From Bradysia coprophila (taxonomy: Eukaryota > Arthropoda > Insecta > Diptera > Sciaridae): a stretch of 64,000 nucleotides of DNA. Shown one piece after another: positions 12,811-25,334 of the stretch. The stretch lies in NCBI RefSeq assembly GCF_014529535.1, contig NC_050735.1:10179739-10243738 (forward strand), given 5' to 3'. Under the pieces are notes generated by a model, which saw only the letters and a program-made list of their open reading frames with translations, had not been told where the DNA came from and did not search any database. The translations under genes and the position numbers were made by a program. Within the stretch, counting starts at the first letter, position 1. The number at the start of each line of letters is the position of its first letter.

Positions 12811-14759
12811 TGGATCAGCTGAAGGAAATTCATGCTGAAATTTCAATGCCTTTAACTGTATTACGCTGAAAATTCGACAAATTCTGACGTAACGACGAAT
12901 TCCTGAAGAAATAATTAATAGTCGATGGTGGCTCTTCAGGAACTGACCGTGTTTCTTTAGAAAGTCGTCAGTAGTCATGTCGAATTTCAGCGCAGTATTT
13001 CAGTCACCATAGAATTCGCCATTAACGTACAGACATGACTTAAATTAACGTTATGCTACACTACTATGTGGATTAGAGTGGTCACTGACTCGCTAAGCAA
13101 TTAATTTGGATCCTCTTGTCGTTGCAATTTTTCATTTTGTGTTTGTGAGACAAAATTTAAGGTGGGAAATTTTCAGAAAAATACAAACCGATACTCAACC
13201 GACACTTACCTACACTTACAATGTTTAATATTGTGAAATTTAGTGGTGATAATTATCGCCAACGCAGCTGAGAGAATTCGTTATCTTCTTACTTCAGTCG
13301 AAAAATCATCAAATTCAAACCAATAAGTTTTCACAATTCAATTTTTCATCTTTTTATTTTGAAATTAAGAAGAAAAAAAAACAAAAAGTTTGCATGAAGT
13401 GTAGATTTACATGAAAGATGAAAACGAGAAAAAGAAATAATATTTTTTACTGATAATCTCCGGTATTGTGTTTTATGAATTATACGGCCGATTCGAACGA
13501 AAAGAATTTTCTGGCTCACGATGGTATGCATTAGATTGATGTTTGTGGTTCCGATCGCATTTTGATAGGGATGAAAGCACATTTTGGTTACACTAATCAA
13601 CAGGATCACTGTAGGAGAAAATAGAAACATTTTTTAGTTAAAGCAATTCACGAGTCAAGAGGATTACATTGGATGCTGCGAAAGTAATTCATTCCGTGAG
13701 GTAACAGTCTTAGATAAAAAGAAACTTCCAAGTGTGTTTTCGACCAGTGTAGAGTATGAACACGAAAGCCGAAGGCTAAAAAAAACAGTTACCGAAACTT
13801 GATGTCCAAAAATCCGCGAGTGAGTTTGCGAGCATCACAAAGTTCTTTCCGAATCAATGAATTACTTTCGCAACATCCAACATATATTCTGGTTTATTGC
13901 CTGTCCCATGCCAAAGTTGACTAATCACAAACAAAGGAATTTCCGTAAAATTAACCGAAAACATTCTTCCTGTAATGAACTCGGTAATGGATCATTTTCG
14001 CAGATGACAAACTGCCATGTAATGGTCAACTTTCGCATGGAGCAGGGAACAAAGACGTTTATGATCAGTTTCATGCAGAACAAGAAGACACGAATGGACA
14101 ACCCCTTTAAAACCAATACGACGACACCTTCTATCGACGGACAAAACAACATTCAATTGTGTATCACGATGCGTACCTAAATTCAGTTTTTTTTCGATTT
14201 AGTTATCATTCACGGCTGTCGATGGACGAATTCATCGATAACATACGCACCAGAACTAAACAGAACTGTGCCGGCAACAATCATTGCGACGCACACGTTT
14301 AAATAAAAAAGAAAACGGCTGAGGGAATAGACAAAACAGATTTTAAACCATGGGCACAAATCTTCTGTTCGGCCTTGACAAGATATATGTGAAGCCGTGG
14401 AAAGTAATATATAAACCAGACATACCCCGCCACAATACTATAAAATATGTAAAAAGTGCTGAGTTGACCAACCAGACAAACATTCGACAAACAAAACCGA
14501 AACGTAAAAAATTCGTTAAAAGGTACATCATCAATCCACGACTTGCAGACCTCCCAAGAAGAGTTTCCCAAAATTAGGAAGAGAAATTACATAAACAGTT
14601 TAGCAACGCCGCCTGGGGCTCCTTCTACTTGCAATCATTCTAATAGAAATTCAGAAGAACTTCGAGTTCATGAAACAAAAAAAAACGAAAAATCGTGGGA
14701 AGCCTGCAATTATATCCCGCAATAACGAACAGATTGTGAGGCGGTAGAAATGTTATGTT
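12811..14759. other. intergenic, no supported gene
   Basis: Positions 12815-12890 carry an end of repeat family I (CAGCTGAAGGAAATTCATGCTGAAATTTC). The rest has several open frames of 60-107 codons on both strands (13857-14180, 14350-14577) with unconvincing composition and no recognised domain. Confidence 0.5.
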
Positions 14760-14883
14760 CTAGTACTTGATTGGATTGTTTTCATTGGCATCATCATAAT
14801 TGTTATCATTTTGTGTATCGTCTAGCGTGTTGTGTCCGTGGTGGTCACCTATCTGGCGTGCGACTATTCTCGATTGAAATTCC
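14760..14883 (-). CDS. possible alternative last exon of CSN3 (acidic Asn/Asp-rich tail)
   Basis: A strong acceptor (TCTGTTTCTCTTTGTCCAG) is followed by an open frame ending in TAG at 14760-14762. It continues the CSN3 frame exactly if the GG|GTAAGTG donor just after the CSN3 codon for Ala-429 (genomic 15147-15150 area) is used. The added tail is about 40 residues, begins EFQSRIVARQIGDHHG and is rich in Asp and Asn. Without splicing, the same GTAAGTG donor supplies an in-frame TAA that ends CSN3 at the position expected from human CSN3. Both forms could exist; transcripts would decide. Confidence 0.45.
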
Positions 14884-15146
14884 CTGGACAAAGAGAAACA
14901 GATGAAAAAGGTTTTGAATTTTGATAATTCAAATCCGCTGTTTTTGATGTAAGCAAGTAAAATTTTGACCGGCTACAAAAGGCTTTGAATTTGTCTTACG
15001 AGTTGTGTGCCGTGGTCAATGCTTTACGAAATCGACTTAAAATTTTGTCCAATCAAAGTTACGATCTCAATAAAAAAGCTTCTTTTGATCGATTAACCTG
15101 CGATGGATGAATAAAATACAATTCATGTCATCACTCAGTCTTTCAC

Positions 15147-17546
15147 TTACCCTGCATATGATTTCGATTGACAACTACCAATTTCATCGTCCTGGTTTCC
15201 AGTGGCCTTTTTCACGTACTTTGGAGAGACATAAGACATTAGCCGAAAAAATATTTTCAGAGAAAAGACTGTGCCTTACCAGTGGATTGAGCATGATACT
15301 CTCCTCGTTAATCGCAATTTGTTTATGCAAATCCATTACTTTGCTAATGTCTTGCTGAATCTTAAGGAACATCTCCGGTGTATTATACTTTTCTGGATCA
15401 TCCTTAAACACAACCATTCCATCCTTCTGATTTATTGATGCGAATATTTCGCCAGATTTGATCTGAAATGATTTTTCCATATTATTGTTGTTCGTCACGT
15501 TGAATGATCATTCAAGTCGCACTACTGTCTTCAGTCAAGAGTTTTGGTAAAATTGTTTCGAATCAAATGAATTGAGTAATTCTTGGAACATTGAACGACA
15601 ATTTGTAACTATGTCCGGACACTGACATCGATAAATGCTTCGAAGAGATGGATGAAAAACAAACGAATTCCATCATTCACATAGCAACTCGTCACAAGGA
15701 CTCGTGCTTTTCAAACATATGATGGAAGTCAAATCCCGGGAATTTTTTCAGAAATTTCCTTTCGAGTTTCCTTTCTGCTAACTGAATTATTAGCACCATA
15801 ACGGTAACCCGTATGAAGTGCTGAGGTCATTTGATTTAGCAAATCGAGGAAGAGACTAACAACAAATCCACAAGAAAGGAACACAAGGTGTCGAAGAGTG
15901 GTTCGGAAGTCACGTTAAGCAGGTGGTCCAACCTGATCAACAACATCTGAGTCAACATGTAACACTCACCATTTTTAAAATATACTTCTCCGCCTCGGCT
16001 GGCCCGGACAGTTGAACTCTACTAGCAACATCGGCCAGTGAAAGTGTGAGAAATGTCTTTGTTAATCGTTGGATATTTTTCTTGTATAGCGATGAGGCAA
16101 CCTATTACAGGACACACAGGTAATTTGATTCATGATCAGTACAAACGGAATTGGATAACAACAATTTACCTGTTTCACCAGTCCTAAATTAATGTCTCTA
16201 GTATAAACGTCCCTATTCTTATTGATAACCACACGCAGCTCTTCACTCGACGATGTGCCGTAAGCTTTCGCTAATTCATAATATACATGGCTCAGTGGCT
16301 TCATAAATCTCGATATAACCGGAGACGAATTCGATTTGGGAAATGGGATGATCTGCCGGTTAAATAAATTAGAAATTGAAGTCTTTGATTGAATGTATCG
16401 ATATCTTACCGTTCCGTGCAGAATCAACGACACCAAAATGTACTTTTTGTATGATTCGAGCATAATGTGTGACATGGCGACGGCTGGTGTCGTAATAGCT
16501 ACCTCAAAGAAATACAATGCTCGTTCATAGTTTTTGACCGCAGTGTAAATCATTCCACCGTAGTAGTAGTAGAGTAGAAAATATTTGGCGTCGTGATTGC
16601 CGTCCTGGTTGAACGGGAACAATTATTCTCTCATTACGACCGCCGATCATTTTGAATTTTGCGGAATTTTTGTATCCGACTCACCTCAGTACTGGCAATC
16701 GATGTGATATCCAGATCTAGGCACGCGATTGCCGAATTGAATATTTTCGCGCACAAGCTAAGTTGACACAGGTCGGCGTGAACAGACGTTAATTGAGTAT
16801 CCGAACCACGTATTTTTTCAACCGCTTGCGCCATAATTTTAACTCCCTGAATACTGTCATTGCGCTTGACAAGGTAACTGGTGAACAAGTGGCATAGTTC
16901 ACCGACTAAGTGAATAAGGAAAACGGTGAAAACGTATCATTGACCTGCAAGTATCATTACTTGATGCTGAAAATACTTACAAGTCTGTAACGATAGCCGT
17001 ACTTGTGCCGGATTACAGCCAGCTATGAAATCTCTAACAAGTTTGATTAAGCGTTCAGCATCAGCAGGAGCAGGATTATTCTAATTTATAAAATGATTAG
17101 TAATGAAGCGGCGCAGTTATACCAACGGTTGAGTAAAAATAATTTACCGGTACAACTAAGGAGAGTGAGAAAAAAGGAAACTTCACTTACCGCCGGTAAA
17201 TTCGTAAACTTGGCAACCAAAACATACAGCACTCCGAGCGAATGCTGGTGGCTGTCCAACGTTTCTAAAACATTATCTAAGATATTGCCATTCTTTGCTA
17301 ATAATTCCGTTGATCCGTTCAAATAATCAATCAGTTCACGATAGTTTCCTGGAATGGATAGTCAACGAATCACATTTTTTTGGCAACACAAAAAAATACG
17401 AAAAAAAAAGTTTTCGGCTGGCCGGGACGGTCAACACCGTCAAACAATTTTTTAGGTTAGAAATAACAATACAAATGTTCTAGGGACAAACCAGATGCGC
17501 TGTATGAGCAAACATTGTTCACGTAGTGCTCCAATGCTGATGCCAT
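15147..17546 (-). CDS. CSN3: COP9 signalosome complex subunit 3
   Basis: Nine exons on the minus strand: 17546-17492, 17348-17191, 17080-16981, 16905-16685, 16604-16410, 16352-16170, 16101-15970, 15462-15280 and 15218-15147. They join in frame to 432 residues, against about 423 in human. CSN3 is a PCI-domain scaffold subunit of the complex that removes Nedd8 from cullin ubiquitin ligases. Seen: the start [30 protein letters not shown], the block [16 protein letters not shown] followed by [14 protein letters not shown] and [21 protein letters not shown], the PCI region [14 protein letters not shown] to [12 protein letters not shown], and [14 protein letters not shown] near residue 352. All are diagnostic for CSN3. 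The largest intron (15463-15969) contains a fragment resembling a LINE 3' end (near 15905-15940). The stop codon overlaps a splice donor, see the tail exon at 14760-14883. Confidence 0.96.
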
Positions 17547-18394
17547 CTTTTTAAACAGATTCTTAAAGCGATTTATGATTACTTTTGCATTATCTTTAAC
17601 GTGACAAACAAAAATATATTTTCCTTAGTTCAGAGGAAAAAAAGTTCTTGCGAATGTCAAAGTTACGATCCGTACAATTATACAATTCCGTTCATTTTGC
17701 TCTCAGGCTCGTTCACTTTTTGTTTTTGATAATTTTTTTTGTCAATTTTGTTTACTGGGACATACATAATTGTTCTGAAATCAATTTCTTCCATAGAAAT
17801 CCGGGTTTCATATAACTAATGAAATTTGACATTTCATATAGCTTGTAACAAATCTATAACTAAGATTTTATTTTAGGAGTTTACGCAAACAGTCGGGATT
17901 CAAGCCGACAGCGAACCAAAAGAGTTATGGCTCAAACGAATTGTCGTTCCAATCCGACAATTTCGTGGAACATTTTTTTTAGCATGGCCCTTGGAAAAAT
18001 TTTGTCCGAAGTTGTCACGAAAATCGTTCTTTATCAATTACTCTAACATGCGAGATACGAATAATGTCAAATGAAAAGGGGATTATTGTTGACCAACAAA
18101 CACCGATGTCCAACACACCCAGCCACCGCAACAAGTGAAAAACCTCGAAAGAACTGAAAATTTTGAAGGACTATGGGCGGTTGGTTACTGTAGTAGCAGG
18201 AAGCTCTAACCCGGAGTTTTGTAGCTTACTTAGAGCTCTATCCATTGACACCTCACACGACCATATCCACTGTCACGGATAGAAATGGAGTTGATTTTTC
18301 CAAGTGTATCAAAACCCACCAAATTTTGGAAAATCGTCAAACTTTGACGATCACCAAATAACTTTTTTTCGAGCTACTTCGCGAGTGAGATTAC
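17547..18394. other. intergenic, no gene seen
   Basis: Should contain the CSN3 promoter. Without a TATA-like box at a clear distance I assign none. No open frame of interest. Confidence 0.5.
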
Positions 18395-18510
18395 GCGATG
18401 AAAAAGTGAACCGAAAAATACATTTCAACGCTTCATGTATTAAAATGACGCTACGTTAGAAAGACCTCAGCATTTTCCATTTTGAATTTCGACCGCACTT
18501 ACGGCGTGAA
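18395..18510 (-). repeat. repeat family F, truncated copy
   Basis: The right end CGACCGCACTTACGGCGTGAA and the interior (GATGAAAAAGTGAACC, TGACGCTACGTTA) match family F at 39320-39481. The left terminal repeat is missing or unrecognisable here. Confidence 0.75.
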
Positions 18511-19132
18511 TTAACTATAGTTTCTCCAGGCGATTTTCGACCATACCTATCTATACGTTCATTGCATTTAAGATAAATCGGTTGATCTTCTTGAATTAAC
18601 TAATGGTTTTCTGCTGAAACTCCTTAACGGTTAAGGCTTGGTTACGTAGACGCCATTATTTGACCGCGAAAATCTCGATAACTCAAACTGCATTTCAATA
18701 AAAAATTTCAGCTGAACTAAAATTACGGGAATTTTATATAAAAATTACAGAGGATTTCAGTAGATTTTCTTGAGATAACCCAATGAACTGCATAACATCC
18801 TCATATAAAAACTTGCAACATAATCTCTTCATAAACCAAGGTTCTGATAAAACAGGTTAAGACCACCACTATAGTAAAAATTTGTGTGCCACCGCTGGCT
18901 TGATTGATCCGTAATTTCTCTGATCCGCTGAAGGGTCTGCCTTCAGTGTTTACTATACACTTTGGTTTCACCAAGGCTGTAAATTTTGTGGAGGTCACGC
19001 AGGTGACACAGCACGTTTCATACAAAAAATTCACCACGCCATTCAAATTCAATTTTGGTGAATTTGTTGTTTTTATGGAAAAGGTGTGTTCCCGCGTATA
19101 AAATGCATGATCTCGATGCTAGATCCCCAAAG

Positions 19133-19350
19133 TTTACATGCTTATACATACACGGTAAAGTGCACTTTACATCACTGTTTGTGACAGGAAAAATGCACTT
19201 ACCGTCCACAAACATTTAAAATGTGTTACGTCACTGCTTGTAAATGCTTGTTTAGAAACGTGAGATTACTCCATTCGCCTTCGGCTCGTTCCGCAAACCT
19301 CACACTTGCCTAAACAAATATTTACATACAGTGACGTAACATACTATTAC
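19133..19350 (-). repeat. repeat family D, copy 1
   Basis: Contains GTAAAGTGCACTTTAC, ACAGTGACGTAAC-type ends and the kernel TTCGCCTTCGGCTCGTTCCGC. It is the inverse of 26901-27110; further copies are at 33060-33350 and 40646-40873. Mirrored halves around the kernel make it a foldback element. Confidence 0.85.
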
Positions 19351-19390
19351 AACCTTGGATTTCACGAAGGTAAATATTTACCTTGGATTT

Positions 19391-19540
19391 CACCAATGAA
19401 AATATAAACCAGGTATGGTCTGTTCATACAAACCGGAGGACATAGCGATGAGAGGTGAGTTTGTTTATATGAAATCGCTATGTCCTCCGCTTCATACAAA
19501 GTTTGACATTCGACCATACCTTATGTTGACGTTCATTGGA
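19391..19540. repeat. repeat family O, copy 1
   Basis: Mirrored ends of about 28 bp: CACCAATGAAA followed by CAGGTATGGTC on the left, and GACCATACC followed by ACGTTCATTGG on the right. Inside is a second pair, GGAGGACATAGCGAT against ATCGCTATGTCCTCC. A second copy at 42611-42775 shares the ends but has a different interior palindrome. Confidence 0.8.
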
Positions 19541-19779
19541 TTTCACAACCTTTTTTTAGAAATGGAGACAGTCACGATCTATTACAATGTTTTATTTGAA
19601 CAAGCCCAGCAACCCCAGCAAGTAGTCTGGTAGATCTGGTACGATTGGTGCGATTACTGTTATTGATAGATTGATGACATTTGAAAGGTTGATTTTTTTC
19701 AGTTTCTTCTGTTTGTATTTTAAATTTTATTTATGTTTCAATAATTCCGGCATAAGGCTCATTAAAAAACAGGTCCATC

Positions 19780-20330
19780 ATGAGTGATTTCGATCGAAAT
19801 AAGTCAGATCACGATGACGTTTATAACGATATTATGGATCAGATAGCCCATGCAAAGGAAACATTAGCCGAAGCAAAAAGATTACCGGACAAGAAACGGC
19901 TGGAAGAGAAACTGGTGATGCAAGATGTTAAAGTGGAAAATTTGAAACAAACATTGAACCTGAAAACCAAACAATTGCACGAGCTGAATGAGCAGTTGAA
20001 GTGTAAAAAAGCAGATGCCACCCAACGCAAAAGTCAACGATCATCCTATTTCGATCGTAAGTTTCGTTGGGGTTGACAAAAATTGGATTTAAATGATTGT
20101 TTCTTTACCCTCCGCTTATAGTTGTGGCCGAAATTTTCAAGGATACAAAAAAGTTCAGTTCGATGGCTGTCCACGAAATTAATCAAACCTTCCATTCGCT
20201 CGGACTTGACATCGAATTTGTTGATCTGGCTATCGTCAAGGTTTGTATAGACTTTCCATTTCTCACTTTGTTTCACGAAACAATAGCCCACCTAATTGCG
20301 AATTATTCGGAGAAAATTCCTTTCAAATGA
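19780..20330 (+). CDS. short coiled-coil protein, unrecognised
   Basis: Exon 1 runs 19780-20058 (ATG to the GTAAGT donor after YFD) and encodes about 93 residues. It has an acidic start (MSDFDRNKSDHDDVYNDIMD) and then a strongly charged helical stretch (LEEKLVMQDVKVENLKQTL and LKTKQLHELNEQLKCKK) that reads as a coiled coil. A second exon starts at 20122 after CCGCTTATAG and keeps the frame with LVAEIFKDTKKFSSM and LGLDIEFVDLAIVK. It either reads on to a stop at 20328-20330 or splices at GTTTGT near 20241. The family is not recognised. The reading frame, codon-like composition and good splice sites support a real gene; its 3' end is uncertain. Confidence 0.6.
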
Positions 20331-21636
20331 AGAAGCAAAATTTCTACACAAAAAATCCAATTACTTAAGCTCAGCTTTCCAACAAGCCCACTCTCACCCG
20401 GAACGATCATTTATAACGGCCAAAAAATTCGGATAAAAAACACTATTTTTCCAAATTCGGATTCCAACAGCAACCAGGTGTGGCTCGAGACTGTGTGAGG
20501 CCTGTTTTGAGGTCTACTGGCAAAGACCTTTCAAACCTTGTATATATCCATCCCAGACGAAATGGGTCCGATTTTGATAGGTGGATTTTCAAAAGAATCA
20601 CTCGTTATATATCCTGTGAGTCACTAGTGAAGCTCCCCCGCGTTGCATAAAGTAGTTTTCTTGTGACCTATTTCGTTGAGGTTTTCTTAGCCGTGTTCAG
20701 AGTACCACTCAACGTTCCGTGTGTAGAATACTTAAGGAGTTAAGTAGTAAAAGATGGAAACTTCAACAAAAGCAGTTTGTTACTAGAATGGTCTGATGAA
20801 CCGCTACTCGAAAATTTTCAATTTTTGATTTTTCGCCACCTAAAGCTGTTCCGGACTAAAAAGTCTGAAAAGTCGGTGATTTATGAACCGCTAGCATTTT
20901 TTGTGGACCGGTTTCATTCACGTAGCAGGAATTCGACCACTCGTACTGCAAAGCCTTTTTTGAGAAAACTATTTCTCGAATTTTCTAAAAAGTATTTTCA
21001 AGAAAGAAATTTCAATAAAACATTTTCTAGAAAATAGGCCCTGCATAACTCTCTTCCAAATCAATGATATTTTCTCACTTTAAACATTTTCGCTCAATTT
21101 CACTAACTCCTTCACTTGTCGCGACACTAGTTCACTACTTGTTCTGTGGAAAAAACAACCTCGTAGCATTTTTACCCGTGCCGTAATACCAATCTGGCTG
21201 ACGTTTAGTGAGGAAAATTGGTTCGAGACTAGTACTCAATAACTGATGTTACAGATCCAGAAAGACGGAAAATGGTTCAAATTGGGAATGAACGAACATT
21301 CAAAATTGACGTGTAAGTGGAGCAACACAGTTAATACACGGCTGTTACAGTTTTGTGTGTTGTAACTTGTACTAAAAACCGATAATTCTTTCCAGTAATC
21401 GACATGAGTCCCCGCCACAGCTGTTTCAGTGAAATCCAGATTTTGTTTGAGGAAACAAGGGATGTGGCCAGACTTTTCTCGATATTTGGCTGGTGTTTAG
21501 ATCAATAGACATTGGCATTCTCAGGCCCGGATGTCCCTTCGACCGTTATTGAATTAAGTTAAATATTTTTGTTTAAGTTTTTCTACTTTTTCTCTCTCTC
21601 TCTCAAAATAAATTCGCCGATTTTTTTACTCAAAAT
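20331..21636. other. intergenic, no gene seen
   Basis: No recognisable gene. A segment near 20555-20610 (GGGTCCGATTTTGATAGG then TTTTCAAAAGAATC) resembles 38425-38465, so both may carry a fragment of the same dispersed repeat. A CT-dinucleotide run lies at 21590-21604. Confidence 0.5.
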
Positions 21637-21637
21637 T

Positions 21638-23652
21638 TTATTTCTTTAATTTTTTATCCAAAACCAGTTTTAATATGTGCGATATTAGCGAATCCCCTAT
21701 GTCCTCTTGCATAAAACACAATTCTTCACCGATGTACTTCCCAAATGCACGACAACGAATTTCGTAATTTGTTTCGATTTCAATATCGAGTGGATCCTGG
21801 CCTTCTTCTACCGTTTGATATTCGCTTGTATAATTGTGAGATTGGTTGTTCTCTTCATGCTGTTGAGCTTCTTCCAATTCCATTGTACTGATTTCGATGT
21901 ACCTTTGCTGTTGTTGCTGTTGGTGGTGTTGTTGCTGCTGCTGCAATTGTTGCTGTTGTTGTTGTTGTTGAGCTTCCCGTTGCTGTTGCTGCTGAACTGT
22001 AATGTGAGAAAAAATTATTTTATCAAGCGTGAAACTCGCGGAAATTATTCAGGCTGAATAGATCAATAAATTATGAATGTCTCGTATGTACGTAAACATT
22101 GGCTCTAAGACTGAAGGTTGCCATTTTTAGCAAACTTCATTTGAATGAACATCAACAATTGGAACCTCGGAAAGGTTAGGTTGTAATCGGGGAAAGCGAT
22201 GGAATTTGAGCAATTCCCGTCCGATTTCCTGATCAGTAATACTAAGCAAATAGATCGAGGAGAAACAGGATGTGAAAATACAGCGCTACTAAGATGGTGT
22301 GATCCGCATGAACAATAGCAGAATGTCAAAGTAAGTTTTCGAGATCCAATTTGATGGTACAAGATCCAGAGCGCTCACAAAGAAATAGTTGATTGAGGGA
22401 GATCTACGACGGCTAGGAATTCGTAATTCGACAGTTGTGGCCGAGGATGGTAAGAGATGGTGCAATACTGTTGTTGTGTTAGCTAAAACACACCTGGGCT
22501 AATATTGGCTGCAAAGAAAGTATTTAATTCCTTCTCTGACCTGTGCTATGGATAAATGGAATTTTGCGCAATAAGAGCATTTGACCCAACCAATGGAGGC
22601 GGTTTCTTTTTCCTAAATTGGAGTGATTCAGAAAACTATTCTTTGCCACTTTGTCATCATGTTAACAGATAAATAAGTAAAGCAGTGTCGCACTGGCTAC
22701 CAAAAGGCCGTCCCGGAAAATCAGATAAAATCCCGTTAAATTCGAAAATTTCAAAATTTCAAAATAATCGACATAATAAGCACCAAGCAACACATTACAT
22801 TCCACAAAAGTACATACCTTCCCTCTGATGATCTTGTTGCTGTTGTTGTTGTTGTTGTTGCAATTGTAAACTCTGCTGTTGTTGTGCTTGACTTCGTATC
22901 GGCTTCGCAACCACTTCTTTTGTAATCATAATCTCGTTACCGTCAACCTTAGCGATTTGCATTTGATTATTGCTATTTATGGCACTGGCACGTATTGACG
23001 TGTTGTTGTACACTCGATTCTTAGGCGCTAGTTCAACTTTCATTACAGGTTTCTCAACCTCGTCCCTGTAAGGATTACAGATTATGATAGTGTCAACTCA
23101 CAACACAACATCCCTCTGATGAACATACAATTTTATCATTTTTGACTGTGGCGGTCCGTCGTCCAAGAATTTGAGATGGTTGAACAGAACCCATCGCTTT
23201 GTACCTTTTATTTCTTCTTCGCTAGACAGCTTATGCTTTTCCCGTCGATATTTCTCTCTCAGCGAAACCCATTTCTGACTGGCTTGAGCGCCTAAAATAA
23301 TCGATTAACATAATCGGCTTAGTGTTCTCTGCATTATTCCGCCGAGAAATTATGCAAACCTGTGATATTGAATAGATTCCCAACGCGTTCCCATTCCACA
23401 ATTTTTTCTGAACTTCGTTGATAGCCCGGACTGCTTAAATCCCAAAGTGATCGTTTTGACTGAATTTCGGATATGAAACTCTTTTCGTTGATTTTGGTAC
23501 CCTTTCCTACGGTAAATATTGCATGAAACTTCGTATTTGAATAAAACACATTAAATTATTAGAGAAAAAATGCCACCAAAGGCAAGTCAGAATTTTTGCA
23601 ATGGAAATTTGTACGAAGTCTCATCGATTTCCTCACCTTTTGTTTTCGTCAT
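21638..23652 (-). CDS. MADF domain transcription regulator with BESS-like C-terminus and polyglutamine runs
   Basis: Five minus-strand exons, 23652-23637, 23506-23360, 23291-23129, 23065-22818 and 21996-21638, join in frame to 310 residues. The N-terminal MADF domain (about residues 12-100) shows FISEIQSKRSLWDLSSPGYQ, KIVEWERVGNLFNITG and the basic WVSLREKYRREKHKL helix, then KRWVLFNHLKFLDD. Proteins of this family (Adf-1 type) bind DNA through MADF and other proteins through a C-terminal BESS motif. The last 36 residues, FGKYIGEELCFMQEDIGDSL to ILKLVLDKKL, look BESS-like. The middle carries two glutamine runs (CAA/CAG repeats at 22830-22880 and 21905-21990), separated by an 821-nt intron. 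The stop TAA overlaps an AATAAA at 21637-21642. The start ATG at 23650-23652 is the only one in frame before the MADF domain. Confidence 0.9.
21997..22817 (-). other. large intron of the MADF gene
   Basis: Sequence between exons 4 and 5. No repeat family or additional exon is apparent in it. Confidence 0.6.
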
Positions 23653-25334
23653 TTTATTTATCCGATATTAACTGTGTCTAATGTTTTGGTAAAACTTCTC
23701 ACATCTAAATTTTGTGGTACATTTAAAACAATCGCAACTCTAAAATCCGAATTTTGTTTTTATTATTTTATTTTCTGTCAAAAATTGAGCTAAAATAATT
23801 TTTGACGCCTGTTTAATTCGCTCATTTTATAATAAATTTTCTACTCTGACGCTGATGACGCTCGCATAAACAATTTTATTTTTCTCTCCATACCGTAGGG
23901 TGTCCAGAAATGGCGGTTTGTTTTGAAAAGTATGAGTAAAATGAACTCTACCATCGAACCTTATAGTATTTAGTTAGTTCACGGTCTGCGGGCAATAAAA
24001 TAGAGGAGTTTAACTACTTTGTAGAATAATTTGTTCAAATAAAAAGGAAAACACCATATAAAACACACCAAATATTTTTTTATTGGCGGTGTTCGAAAAA
24101 ACCTTCAGAAATATCTGTCGTAGAGGAGTTTAAGTTTTTCTTGGATATTTACCCCTTTTCTTGTAAAGTTGGAGACATATTTCGGACGCTTGACTTAGAC
24201 ACTTTCCCACACACACTGATAGAAAAGTTAACGCGCTGGACGTGTACTGTACGTAGTGGACGTACGTGTAAATTGGCTGGCAGACAGCTATTTTTGGATC
24301 GAACTTCGGGAACGTTTAGTACACGTGCACTGCGTCAGTAAACGTCCAGTACGTTTGCTCTGGTATCCGAAATAAAATGAAATTTTGATGTACATTATTT
24401 CGTCAAATTTCGTTCTTTTTAATTTTAATTTTTTTATTTTTCGTGTTTTTATTCATTTATATCGTAACTTTTTCTTAGATAAAAATTTTCTCCATGTTTG
24501 GTGCTGGGTTTGAACTGGAGACCTCTTGATCTCAAAGCGGCGCTTCAACCAATGTTGCAATTAAGACATACTACATTGATAGTTGTATTGTGAAGCGTTG
24601 GTAGAAGTAGGTAAACGTGGAGCACGTTTGCACACAAAGTACTTATACATGCTATACGTTTACTTACATGACACACATATGAAACTTTGAAAATATTTTT
24701 TTTTATTCTAATTAGAACTATGGTATATGACAATGACCTAATATCGAGAATCGTAATCGTAATTCCTTCTTCTTCTTTTTGCGTAATATTTCGATATTTC
24801 AACAGTATGAGATTGGAACTCAGGGAATAAAACGTTTTGAAATTTAAATGACTGAATTTAATATTTCTGTTTTTAAGTGAATCCTAAAATCCTGATACAG
24901 ATACATTCATCTCATGTACGTAAAGGACTTGACATAGTTGCTATTAATATAAAATGCACAGTGTACGAATGTTAACGCACAACAAGTACGATCTTTTGAC
25001 ATCATACTTACCATGCGTATACAAACATCCTAAACGTGTGCTTTTCTCAAACGTGTTGGGCGTATGAGGTAATTTTGCGATGAAGTTACACATACCAAAA
25101 TTTTACACATGTCCTACGTCGACTACACGCGTGAGATGTATGGCACACATATCGTACGTAAACTTACATACGACAGGTTTGCCATACATACCCGACGCAT
25201 ACTATGATAACAGAAGTATATCATACATATCCGAAGTACACCGCCAAAATCTTTTTTATCAGTGCAGTACGAAATAATAGATTATTATGTACCTATTGAA
25301 GAAGCAGGACGAATCAAGAATATTTTCGGGCATT
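23653..25334. other. intergenic, largely featureless
   Basis: No gene seen. Positions 24225-24360 and 24900-25215 are rich in ACGT-containing words. The possible tRNA-derived SINE at 24484-24560 is listed separately. Confidence 0.5.
24484..24560 (-). mobile_element. possible tRNA-derived SINE head
   Basis: On the minus strand, TTGGTTGAAGCGCCGC, then GAGGTCTCCAGTTCAAACCC, then AGCACCA reads like the 3' two thirds of a tRNA gene: D-loop GGTT, an anticodon-stem-like region, a T-arm B box GTTCAAACCC and an acceptor-side end. The 5' acceptor strand does not pair well, so it is more likely a tRNA-derived SINE promoter than a functional tRNA gene. Confidence 0.35.

Noticed and set aside
13857-14180. 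107-codon open frame on the plus strand
   Set aside because: No motif, biased AT-driven composition and no flanking splice signals; overlaps an equally plausible minus-strand frame.
14299-14571. Hydrophobic minus-strand frame resembling membrane segments
   Set aside because: Overlaps a lysine-rich plus-strand frame; hydrophobicity is explained by T-rich sequence.
24484-24560. Functional tRNA gene
   Set aside because: T arm and B box look right but the acceptor and D stems do not close; kept only as a possible SINE head.
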